Of a stretch of 8,511 nucleotides of DNA, positions 1-6,779 are shown in pieces. This DNA is from Campylobacterota bacterium (lineage in GTDB: Bacteria > Campylobacterota > Campylobacteria > Campylobacterales > Sulfurovaceae). The stretch's first letter is position 1. Every line of letters begins with the position of its first letter. A program made the translations under genes and the position numbers. A model generated the notes under the pieces. That model had not been told where the DNA came from, did not search any database, and worked only from the letters and a program-made list of their open reading frames with translations. The stretch is taken from assembly GCA_003646505.1 (NCBI GenBank), contig QMKT01000082.1, positions 1 to 8,511 of the forward strand, written 5' to 3'.

Positions 1-1145
1 AACTCCATTTGATGAATATCCAAAATACTTTTTACAATGTAAAGTCCCAAGCCTAAACCTTTTTTAGAAGTGTGGAAAGGTTTGAAATAATTTTCCAATG
101 GTTCCTTAAGTGCTTGGGCATTGTTTCTAATTTCTATTTTATTCTCAGAGATAACAACGATAATATGTTTATCTGTACTGTATTTTATGCCATTGTCAAG
201 CAGGTTTTTGATGACAAGGGTGAAAAGTTCAAAATCTACTTCTGCACTATAATCTTTTTCAATTTTAGTTGTGATGAGACGTTTAGGATTTTCTATCATG
301 AGCATATCAGTACTGGCTTCCATCAAGTCACTCATCTTATAAGGTTTAATGATCAGATCAAAGTTTTTGGAAGTGATCTTTTCGATCTTTGCAAATTCAT
401 CTATGAGAAGGTTGAGTCTTTCAAAGATACTGTGCATACGTGCTTTATTTTTCTCATCATCCAGCATCTCGGAGACAAGACGACCTTTGGCTATGGGTGT
501 TTTAAGTTCATGCATAATGGCACGTAAAAAAAGTTGACGTGAGTGTAAGAGTTCTCGTATCATGGTTACTGCATGGTAAAATTCATTGGCTACTTCAGCA
601 ATCTCATCCTCTTTGTCACTTTTACATTCTATGTCTAAGTTACCTTGGGAGAATGTTTGTATTTGACTTTTTAGCGTGGAAAGAGGTTTTAAACTTTTCA
701 TGATCCACAAGTATAAAAGTATAATGAGAAGGAAAACAATAGAAAAAACGATGATACGTTTGAGTGGAAATTTTGCTTTGTTTTTGTTTTCCAAGATGAG
801 TTTAAATCGATCATTATTGATGATCATAATACGTTTTAAACGATAGGTATCAACAGCGTAACGTTTAAATTTGTTTTTCTCTTTAAAAAAACGTTCTATC
901 TTGACAACCATACCCTTATCTGTGATCAACGATACATTTTGTGCATCCAGATAAGCTTCATCTATTTTTCCATGTTTAAGATAATAACTATAGAGATAGT
1001 GGGAGATAGCACGCTCTTGCGTCTGTGTATGTTCTTCCATAAGGGCACGATCATATTTGAGAGAAGAGATAAATAAAATACCCAGTAACATAAGTGTTAC
1101 AGCAAATACGATCCTGATCTTGCTGCGCAGAGAGGTAATGATCAT
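1..1145 (-). CDS. Sensor histidine kinase, ArsS/RacS-like (partial, 3' end beyond window)
   Basis: This is a membrane sensor kinase that should phosphorylate the response regulator encoded just upstream. I translated it by hand: 381 codons are open from the ATG at 1145-1143 to the left edge, with no stop. The ATG overlaps the regulator's TGA in an ATGA junction, so the two are probably translationally coupled. Visible parts: a membrane segment at about residues 12-29, a periplasmic sensor region of about 100 residues, a second membrane segment at about 131-148, a HAMP-like linker, and an H-box MHELKTPIAKGR with phospho-acceptor H212. The N-box NLLDNGIKYS covers 314-323 and the glycine-rich KKGLGLGLYIVK covers 361-372. 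The H-box wording closely resembles Helicobacter ArsS and Campylobacter RacS as I remember them. The usual DxGxG (G1) box is not recognisable: residues 338-344 read EIRNNAQ. The ATP lid is very short. The signal sensed cannot be read from the sequence; ArsS responds to acid and RacS has been linked to low-oxygen respiration. Confidence 0.93.
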   Translation of the reverse strand, partial: MIITSLRSKIRIVFAVTLMLLGILFISSLKYDRALMEEHTQTQERAISHYLYSYYLKHGKIDEAYLDAQNVSLITDKGMVVKIERFFKEKNKFKRYAVDTYRLKRIMIINNDRFKLILENKNKAKFPLKRIIVFSIVFLLIILLYLWIMKSLKPLSTLKSQIQTFSQGNLDIECKSDKEDEIAEVANEFYHAVTMIRELLHSRQLFLRAIMHELKTPIAKGRLVSEMLDDEKNKARMHSIFERLNLLIDEFAKIEKITSKNFDLIIKPYKMSDLMEASTDMLMIENPKRLITTKIEKDYSAEVDFELFTLVIKNLLDNGIKYSTDKHIIVVISENKIEIRNNAQALKEPLENYFKPFHTSKKGLGLGLYIVKSILDIHQME

Positions 1146-1795
1146 ACGAGTTTGTAGCCTACACCCCGCACGGCTTGTATGCGTTTGTTATCACCTAATT
1201 TAGTACGTATTTTGGAGATGATGACATCCAGGCTTTTTCCTTGGGAGTCTATGCTCATACTTCCTGTTGTGTTGATGATCTGTTCACGTGATTGTGTGAC
1301 ACCTTGGTGTTTGACCAGTAGATTAAGTACTTCAAATTCTGCAGGTGTTAAAGAGAGTGCTTCTCTTTTAAAGTAAAGCGTATCTCCTTTGAGTTCAAAT
1401 TCACTTTTAGGTATGTCTAAATCTGCTTTTTCTGATTTAGAATAACGTCTGAGCAGTGAGGTAATACGCGCATACATCTCTTTGGGGTCATAAGGTTTAG
1501 GCAGATAGTCATCTGCTCCGATCGCAAAACCTTCTACCTTATCGTTTATATCTGAACGGGCAGAAGAGATAATAATAGGAATATCATATTTTTCAACTAC
1601 TTCTTGACACACCTCAAGGCCATCCATACCCGGAAGGGTAAGATCAAGGATAAGAAGATCATACTTCTTAACCCCGGCACTGAGTCCCAAATAGGGGTCT
1701 TCAAAGTTAGTGATCTTGATATCATACTGTGCAAGATATTCAGAGAGCAGTTCTGCAAACTCTGTATCATCTTCGATCATTAAAATATTAATCAT
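1142..1795 (-). CDS. OmpR-family response regulator, ArsR/RacR-like
   Basis: This is a DNA-binding response regulator of 217 residues, the usual size for the OmpR/PhoB class. The receiver domain spans about residues 1-115, with the acidic pair D9/D10, phospho-acceptor D51 (LILDLTLPGMDG), switch residue S78 and conserved K100 (LPKPY). The winged-helix DNA-binding domain spans about 125-217 and ends with the typical RAVRGVGYKL-like signature. The N-terminus (MINILMIEDD, then SEYL and NFEDPYLGLSAG) strongly resembles Campylobacter RacR and Helicobacter ArsR; this comparison is from memory. The start is well supported by AAGGA placed 5 nt before the ATG. The gene follows the octahaem cytochrome gene by 61 bp and overlaps the kinase start by 4 nt. 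No strong promoter is visible in the 61-bp gap, so co-transcription with the cytochrome is plausible. Its DNA targets are unknown. Confidence 0.96.
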   Translation of the reverse strand: MINILMIEDDTEFAELLSEYLAQYDIKITNFEDPYLGLSAGVKKYDLLILDLTLPGMDGLEVCQEVVEKYDIPIIISSARSDINDKVEGFAIGADDYLPKPYDPKEMYARITSLLRRYSKSEKADLDIPKSEFELKGDTLYFKREALSLTPAEFEVLNLLVKHQGVTQSREQIINTTGSMSIDSQGKSLDVIISKIRTKLGDNKRIQAVRGVGYKLV

Positions 1796-1856
1796 GGGCT
1801 TCCTTATGTTGTAGTATGTATTTTAATGACTAAAGGTTAATTGAAATCAAATAGCA

Positions 1857-3203
1857 TTATTTGAAATGAATGTCTGGAAGTTCTAATTTTTCCCACTCAA
1901 GTCTTCCCCATTTTTTTAAGTTGTTCTGGAGAGAGTCCAAGGTCTTGTCTTTGTGGCAGACATAACATGCATTGGTCTCTGGGGGCATCTTATATGCTTT
2001 TGTTTGTGCAGGATAGGTAAATGTAAAGAGATGTGAACGAACGGTTAAAGGTGATTTCCCCGTATGCTTTGCTGTTTTAGGCATATGACACTCAATACAT
2101 AAAGAGCCTTTTGAGTTCGCTTTATGGTGTGTATGTTCTTCAAGCATATCCTGATGAGGACCGATGATGGAGCCAAAGGAGTGACATTTCATACAGGCAT
2201 CATTGCCTTCGGATTTTTGAGCGGTATTGGTCAGTTTATGCGGGTCATGACAGTTGATACAGGTTATACCGTGTTGATACATACGGTCATGGATATACTC
2301 ATTTCCCTGAGTTCTGTTTTTCTTAGCCGACCCATTTGCCCAAAACTCTTTTGTCTCTTCGCCTAAAGCAAAAGGAGCGGGGAGTTTGTAACTTATAAGA
2401 GGTTTTCCGGGCTCATACCCGTCAGGGTAATCTTTTGCCTTCATCCATAGATCTTTGACCTTAAGATTTTCGGTTTCAATACGTTTGTCTCTGTTTCTCA
2501 TGTGACATTGAAAACAGACTTCATTGGTACGTATGGGGTCAGATAGACTTGCTTTAAAGACAATACTGTCAGGATCTTCCACATGCTTACTGGCAGGTCC
2601 GTGACAACTCTCACAAGATATGGAAGGCTCTACACGTTTCCCTGTTGACATATAGCCTGTAAAGTGACAACCATCACAGGCATTGGAGGTTGGAAATTCT
2701 TTGTTGTCGTGGGGATATGCCTCTTTATACCAATACTTATAAGGTTTAAATGATTGCCATTTTTTATTTTCCTCATTCCACTGATAGTTTCCTAAGCGAA
2801 AGTCTTCTTCTCCATTAATGACTGCTGGTATCATATATCGTTGTTTAAATTTACTTCCTATGGTATACACCGCTTGAGCAAGGGTAAAGTCTGCATCTTC
2901 AGGTAGCATTGTAAAGTCAGCTATTACTACAGAAGGGTCTTTTTTAATATCCTGTATCATTTTGGAATGTAAAGATGCTTTCCAGTCATGCGACTCCTCT
3001 TCATGACACTCTTTACACTTTTGTGAACCGACAAAATGTGCTTCTTTTTGTGTTTTGGGTTGCAGGTCAAGATTTAATCCAACACGGGTTTTAGAGAGTT
3101 GCGTGTAGTATGGCGTGATCTTAGGAATGTTGACCCAAATAATTCCAAGGACTATGAGCATTAAAAACAGGAAGCCTAGAAAAATTTTCTTAAGATTTGT
3201 CAT
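1857..3203 (-). CDS. Membrane-anchored octahaem c-type cytochrome (cytochrome c554/multihaem superfamily)
   Basis: This is a 448-residue multihaem cytochrome with exactly eight CxxCH haem-binding motifs, at residues 63-67, 176-180, 197-201, 230-234, 315-319, 337-341, 369-373 and 413-417. A hydrophobic segment at about 7-24 follows two lysines and has no clear cleavage site. It is therefore probably an uncleaved anchor holding the haem domain in the periplasm. There is no CxxCK motif, which argues against a standard NrfA nitrite reductase. The C-terminal pattern (CIECHMP, then VRSH, then NACYVCHKDK) resembles the cytochrome c554 / doubled-CxxCH type found in many uncharacterised multihaem proteins. 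It could be an electron carrier or a reductase or oxidase for a nitrogen or sulfur compound; the substrate cannot be assigned. It starts 33 bp after aroE with only a weak ribosome site (GTGAG), and ends 61 bp before the two-component regulator gene. Confidence 0.93.
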   Translation of the reverse strand: MTNLKKIFLGFLFLMLIVLGIIWVNIPKITPYYTQLSKTRVGLNLDLQPKTQKEAHFVGSQKCKECHEEESHDWKASLHSKMIQDIKKDPSVVIADFTMLPEDADFTLAQAVYTIGSKFKQRYMIPAVINGEEDFRLGNYQWNEENKKWQSFKPYKYWYKEAYPHDNKEFPTSNACDGCHFTGYMSTGKRVEPSISCESCHGPASKHVEDPDSIVFKASLSDPIRTNEVCFQCHMRNRDKRIETENLKVKDLWMKAKDYPDGYEPGKPLISYKLPAPFALGEETKEFWANGSAKKNRTQGNEYIHDRMYQHGITCINCHDPHKLTNTAQKSEGNDACMKCHSFGSIIGPHQDMLEEHTHHKANSKGSLCIECHMPKTAKHTGKSPLTVRSHLFTFTYPAQTKAYKMPPETNACYVCHKDKTLDSLQNNLKKWGRLEWEKLELPDIHFK

Positions 3204-3236
3204 TTAGTAACTCACTGTACTGAATTTCAATTCTTC

Positions 3237-4031
3237 TCATAAGATAAATGCTTTTTCCATATGTGGCTTGATCTCATCAAAGGTATACGCATGGTCTGTA
3301 AAATATTCAAATGCAATAATACCTTGATAAAGCAACATATCTGAACCGTCTTTCGTAGGCTTATTATATGACTTAGCAAGCTTTAAAAAGGGTGTTTCTT
3401 TCCCATAGATAACATCAATACAAGCTTTGGCCTGAGGTATTACACTCTCAAGCAGTGCTTTTGGAGCAGGAAGTGAGTCATCTTCCAAGCCTGCAGAAGT
3501 CATATTAATGACTAGGTCATAGGCTTTAGGAATGAAGTTGTCAAATGTATAGGTTTGAAATCCGTCTTTTTTATATTTTTCCAAACGTGCTGCACTTCTA
3601 TTGAGTAATGTTACTTCATAGCCTTCATCTCTTAAAATACTGGAAGTCGATTGTGCTGTACCTCCCGCACCTAAAAAAAGGACATGATTTGCATTTTTAA
3701 ATTCAGAGATCGCTTTGAGGAAACCGGGAGCATCGGTATTGTACCCATAGAGTTTTCCCTCTTTTTCCACGATGGTATTGACCACACCGATCTTTTGTGC
3801 AAAAGTATCCAACACATCACAGGCATTATAGGCATGCTCTTTATGAGGTACAGTGATATTTACACCTTTAAGCTTTAGGTTGAAAAAAGTTTCTTTGAGT
3901 TTTGTGCCATCTTCTAAGAGATGACGGGCATAACAAGCCTCATAACCCAAGCCCTGAAAAGAGAGGTTATGCATAAGAGGTGATTTTGAATGTGAGACAG
4001 GGTTTCCAAAAATGGCAAATAGCTGTTTCAT
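3237..4031 (-). CDS. aroE: Shikimate dehydrogenase (NADP+)
   Basis: AroE reduces 3-dehydroshikimate to shikimate with NADPH, the fourth step of the chorismate pathway, in the cytoplasm. The 264-residue length is normal. The substrate-binding SHSKSP motif is at residues 13-18. The catalytic lysine is K64 in GVNITVPHK, and its acidic partner is D100 in NTDAPGF. The Rossmann glycine loop GAGGTAQS is at 121-128. NRSAAR at 144-149 supplies the arginine expected to contact the NADP 2'-phosphate, and LLYQG near 233-237 carries the conserved glutamine. It lies 19 bp after trpE, whose product uses chorismate made further down the same pathway, so co-expression makes metabolic sense. The ribosome site before the ATG is weak, suggesting coupling to upstream translation. 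I see nothing truncated or missing. Confidence 0.97.
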   Translation of the reverse strand: MKQLFAIFGNPVSHSKSPLMHNLSFQGLGYEACYARHLLEDGTKLKETFFNLKLKGVNITVPHKEHAYNACDVLDTFAQKIGVVNTIVEKEGKLYGYNTDAPGFLKAISEFKNANHVLFLGAGGTAQSTSSILRDEGYEVTLLNRSAARLEKYKKDGFQTYTFDNFIPKAYDLVINMTSAGLEDDSLPAPKALLESVIPQAKACIDVIYGKETPFLKLAKSYNKPTKDGSDMLLYQGIIAFEYFTDHAYTFDEIKPHMEKAFIL

Positions 4032-4050
4032 GAAGATAGGTGGCTCATCT

Positions 4051-5457
4051 TTACAGTTTTTCCATCTCTTGGAGTGTAGAGAGGAGTGCAGCGAGTTTGT
4101 TTTTTACTTCAAGGTATTCCAGTTCTGGTACAGAGTCAGCGACTATTCCTGCACCAGCTTGTAGTGTAATACTGTCAGGTTTAATGAGAGATGTTCTTAT
4201 TGCTATGGCAGAATCCATGTTCCCGTCAAACGAGAAGTATCCTACCGATCCTGAGTAGAAACCACGTTTAAGACCTTCATACTGTGCTATGCGTTTCATT
4301 GCTTCTATTTTAGGCGCTCCGGTCATAGTACCTGCGGTAAAAGTAGCGGCAAAAAGATCAAACATATCTTTGTTCTCATCTATATGTGCTTCCACATCTG
4401 TGACCATGTGCATCACATGGGAATATTTTTCAACACGCATCATATCAGTCACTTTTACAGTACCTGTTTGTGCCACACGTCCAACATCATTACGTCCAAG
4501 GTCAATGAGCATGAGGTGCTCTGCACACTCTTTAGGATCATCTAACATTTCTTGTTCGAGTTCTTTGTCACGTGCAGCATTTTTACCACGTTTTCGCGTA
4601 CCTGCGATAGGACGAAGCAGAATTTCACCTTCAGTGAGACGTACCATGACTTCCGGGCTTGAACCACAGATAGAGAAATCTTCATAGTCTAGTAAAAAGA
4701 GGTAAGGAGAAGGGTTTTTTGAACGTAAGACTCTGTAAAAACTAAGAGGATCCACTTTCCCTTTTTGTGTATATCTGTTTGCTAAAAGGATTTGAAAGAT
4801 ATCTCCTGAACGTATATTTTCTTTTGATTCATCTACCAAAGTTTTAAAACGTGCTTCTTCAATGCTAAATGTACCCTTGCCATTTAGTTCTACTGCTTTT
4901 AAAGGCATAGGTGTACATGTGGTATGTAAAAGATTTTCTATAGATTCTATACCTGATATCATACGCTCATCATTGAGGATGAGTGTGAGTTTTGCAGATT
5001 TATGTGAGTAGGCGATGATGATCTTTGGACGTACCAGATCAAGATCAGGTGTATTAAGCGGATCATCTAAGCCATCCATACTTTCTTCAAGTATAGGCTC
5101 AAATACTTTGACCATATCATAGGCAATGAAACCTATGAAACCATCTACAAAAGAGAATCCGACTTGGGAAGCTTTTTCTTTATATTGAGACTGGTCTACA
5201 GAAGCATAATAGTTTTTTAAAAAGCTAAAAGGATCTTCATCTAATGTTTTTTGCGTTCCAGTTTTATCTATGTAGGTGGTTGTTTTATCTTTATAACTTA
5301 AGCGTTCTTGTGCGCCTATGGTAATGAAAGAAAAATTGCCATCAGAGGTATTGACGACAGATTCAAAGAGCATAGTGATCTCTTTTGGGAAGATCTCTTT
5401 TACTTTTCCATAGAGTGCAACTGGGGTCAGTTGGTCAAAAAGAATGGTTTTGTGCAT
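4051..5457 (-). CDS. trpE: Anthranilate synthase component I
   Basis: TrpE converts chorismate to anthranilate, using ammonia delivered by a glutamine amidotransferase partner (TrpG), as the first committed step of tryptophan synthesis. The 468 residues are at the shorter end for the family. Seen in order: an LFES motif at 30-33, matching the LLES-type tryptophan feedback site; NPSPY at 248-252; PIAGTR at 283-288; ECAEHLMLIDLGRND at 310-324; SHVMHMV at 346-352; GTMTGAPKIEAM at 376-387; and AGAGIVADS at 434-442. The alanine in PIAGT, where PabB and related enzymes often carry lysine, together with the LFES motif, favours TrpE over aminodeoxychorismate synthase. No trpG or other trp gene lies in the window, so the partner subunit must be elsewhere. 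It begins 6 bp after the SPOR gene and ends 19 bp before aroE. Confidence 0.95.
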   Translation of the reverse strand: MHKTILFDQLTPVALYGKVKEIFPKEITMLFESVVNTSDGNFSFITIGAQERLSYKDKTTTYIDKTGTQKTLDEDPFSFLKNYYASVDQSQYKEKASQVGFSFVDGFIGFIAYDMVKVFEPILEESMDGLDDPLNTPDLDLVRPKIIIAYSHKSAKLTLILNDERMISGIESIENLLHTTCTPMPLKAVELNGKGTFSIEEARFKTLVDESKENIRSGDIFQILLANRYTQKGKVDPLSFYRVLRSKNPSPYLFLLDYEDFSICGSSPEVMVRLTEGEILLRPIAGTRKRGKNAARDKELEQEMLDDPKECAEHLMLIDLGRNDVGRVAQTGTVKVTDMMRVEKYSHVMHMVTDVEAHIDENKDMFDLFAATFTAGTMTGAPKIEAMKRIAQYEGLKRGFYSGSVGYFSFDGNMDSAIAIRTSLIKPDSITLQAGAGIVADSVPELEYLEVKNKLAALLSTLQEMEKL

Positions 5458-5463
5458 ACCTGA

Positions 5464-6219
5464 CTACTTTTTCACAACAAAAGCTTTTTTGTTTATACGG
5501 TCCCTCAATTGTATGAGCGCAGTGTCAACAGAAGTTCTGGACGGATACGACCCAATCAGTAGTTTTTTGATGCCTTGTGAATTTGCTTTAGTGATGGTAT
5601 AGCTAAAGCCACTATTTTTAATGACAGATAAAAAGCGTGAACTTGGGTTTTGAGTAAAAGAGCCTACCTGAATATAATAGCTGATATCAGAAACAGTTTT
5701 AGGTATTTCTTTGGGTTCAGTGACTACTTTGACTGGTTTTGGTGCTACAGGTTGTACTACGTGTTTTGGTACTTCTGGTTCTTTTACAATTGGCTCCACT
5801 ACCTTTGGTTTAGTGACTTTGGGTACTTTTGGTTTTTGAGTGGATTCCTGGGTGACCTGTACAGTTTCTTTTTTAACCTTAACAGGTTTTGGTTCAGGTG
5901 TCACTTCTTTGATTTTCTTTCCCGGAGCTTTTGGAGCTTTGATCTCTTGTTCAATGATCGTGGAAAGTGATGGTTCTTCTTTGACCTTGGCCACTTTTGA
6001 AGGTGCTTGTAGTATTAGTTCAGGTGCTATCAGTTCAGAATTGTTTTCTTCAAGTGTCAGTGTCGCATTACTGGATTCATTTGTGTAGATCTTAGCGAGA
6101 ATAATACCCACTATTAGGAAAACAATAAGGAGGGCGACAATGGTCAAAAAACTTTTTGTTTTACTGCTATTTGGTTCAATATTATCTATAATTAGGTCAT
6201 CAAGATTGTGATCATTCAT
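5464..6219 (-). CDS. SPOR-domain inner-membrane protein
   Basis: This 251-residue protein has a single membrane helix at about residues 24-42, after an acidic cytoplasmic tail. A long periplasmic linker rich in Pro, Lys, Val and Glu follows at about 73-175, and then a C-terminal SPOR domain at about 178-251 beginning YYIQVGSF. SPOR domains bind glycan strands lacking stem peptides and often direct proteins to the division septum, so a cell-envelope or division role is likely but not shown. The architecture resembles FtsN/DedD-type proteins without proving orthology. The start ATG has GGAG at 6232-6235, an unusually long 12 nt upstream. The spacer contains a run of six C on the coding strand (6222-6227). 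A probable promoter lies just upstream. The gene ends 6 bp before trpE. Confidence 0.92.
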   Translation of the reverse strand: MNDHNLDDLIIDNIEPNSSKTKSFLTIVALLIVFLIVGIILAKIYTNESSNATLTLEENNSELIAPELILQAPSKVAKVKEEPSLSTIIEQEIKAPKAPGKKIKEVTPEPKPVKVKKETVQVTQESTQKPKVPKVTKPKVVEPIVKEPEVPKHVVQPVAPKPVKVVTEPKEIPKTVSDISYYIQVGSFTQNPSSRFLSVIKNSGFSYTITKANSQGIKKLLIGSYPSRTSVDTALIQLRDRINKKAFVVKK

Positions 6220-6236
6220 AAGGGGGGAAATCTCCA

Positions 6237-6261
6237 GATATAATTTTAAAATAATTATATC
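6237..6261. repeat. Perfect 9-bp inverted repeat overlapping the candidate promoter
   Basis: On the minus strand, GATATAATT and AATTATATC are separated by seven bases (ATTTTAA). The arms are all but two A/T pairs. The left arm contains the TATAAT box and the right arm ends just before the SPOR ribosome site. It could be an operator or a weak hairpin in the leader; there is no U-run after it, so it is not an intrinsic terminator. Confidence 0.6.
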
Positions 6262-6262
6262 A
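6254..6262 (-). promoter_or_regulatory. Candidate extended -10 promoter for the SPOR-trpE-aroE group
   Basis: The minus strand carries TGATATAAT, a full extended -10 (TG, one base, TATAAT), in the 54-bp gap between the small conserved gene and the SPOR gene. Transcription would start near 6247, about 28 nt before the SPOR ATG. No convincing -35 is visible. The element lies inside a perfect inverted repeat. Confidence 0.45.
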
Positions 6263-6273
6263 TATTTATATAT

Positions 6274-6768
6274 TCAAACTGTTTTGTGTGGTAAAGTAAC
6301 GATGTTATATGCTTCAGGGAGTTGGACTGAAGGTAAACATTTCCATTTTTGGGTCATCTTTTCTTTGAGAGCGGCTGAAATGTGTTGTAGTTTGCTATCA
6401 GCCTCTTCCAAAGTAAGTGGTGAGACTGCTATGAACACTTGTAAACGTTCAACATCTTTACCTTGATAGATATGATAGTCTGAAATGTCAAGATTTTTAA
6501 ATAAATGTTTCACCAAATGATAAAATCTTTGATATTCATCACCTTTATATTCTATAAGCAAATAATTCGTAGTATTATGGTGCAATAAGGGAACGGCAAT
6601 AGTATATTGTCTATCTTGATGTTGTTTTAAGAGTAAGGGTGTGAGTGGTTCATTTATACGTTCAAATTTTGCATAAAAAGTACGATTGTTAAACTGTATC
6701 TGTTCAACAATCGTAGATCTTTTAATATAATAGTGACTCTCTAAAAGGTTTAAGTCAAATACTTTTAT
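6274..6768 (-). CDS. Conserved hypothetical protein, possibly DUF1882-type, with apparent non-canonical AUA start
   Basis: The function is unknown. Directly after the glyA TAG, the same frame stays open for 167 codons to a TGA at 6274-6276. There is no ATG, GTG or TTG until TTG at 6583-6585, which would give only 103 residues and discard a protein-like N-terminal segment (VFDLNLLESHYYIKR, then RTFYAKFERINEPLT). The best start is ATA at 6766-6768, because AGGA at 6776-6779 sits 7 nt upstream, giving 164 residues. There is no signal peptide or membrane helix; the protein is a mixed, charged and probably cytoplasmic one. In Campylobacter, as I recall, a gene of this size annotated DUF1882 lies between glyA and a SPOR gene, which fits this position. 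Alternatives are a recently lost ATG, a sequencing error, or a shorter TTG-initiated product. The frame is certain; the start and family are not. Confidence 0.7.
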   Translation of the reverse strand: MKVFDLNLLESHYYIKRSTIVEQIQFNNRTFYAKFERINEPLTPLLLKQHQDRQYTIAVPLLHHNTTNYLLIEYKGDEYQRFYHLVKHLFKNLDISDYHIYQGKDVERLQVFIAVSPLTLEEADSKLQHISAALKEKMTQKWKCLPSVQLPEAYNIVTLPHKTV

Positions 6769-6775
6769 TTTGAAG

Positions 6776-6779
6776 TCCT
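6776..6779 (-). promoter_or_regulatory. Shine-Dalgarno AGGA overlapping the glyA stop, supporting an AUA start
   Basis: AGGA uses the AG of the glyA TAG stop and the next two bases. Exactly 7 nt (CTTCAAA) separate it from ATA at 6766-6768. This ideal spacing is the main reason to place the downstream gene's start there rather than at the TTG 183 nt further on. Confidence 0.5.

Noticed and set aside
72..527. Plus-strand open frame of 151 codons
   Set aside because: It lies antisense to the sensor kinase, whose minus-strand translation has clear H, N and G boxes. The plus-strand product has no recognisable motifs.
1857..3203. Assignment of the octahaem cytochrome as NrfA or hydroxylamine oxidoreductase
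   Set aside because: There is no CxxCK motif, and eight haems instead of five for NrfA; the tail pattern does not match the HAO proteins I recall. A general multihaem call is safer.
5650..5970. Plus-strand frame very rich in Phe, Trp and Tyr
   Set aside because: It is the mirror of the Pro/Lys/Val-rich linker of the SPOR protein; the odd composition is a by-product of the opposite strand.
6274..6585. 103-residue version of the gene after glyA, starting at TTG
   Set aside because: It would leave 61 well-formed codons untranslated, and the region before the TTG shows no ribosome site. Kept only as an alternative start.
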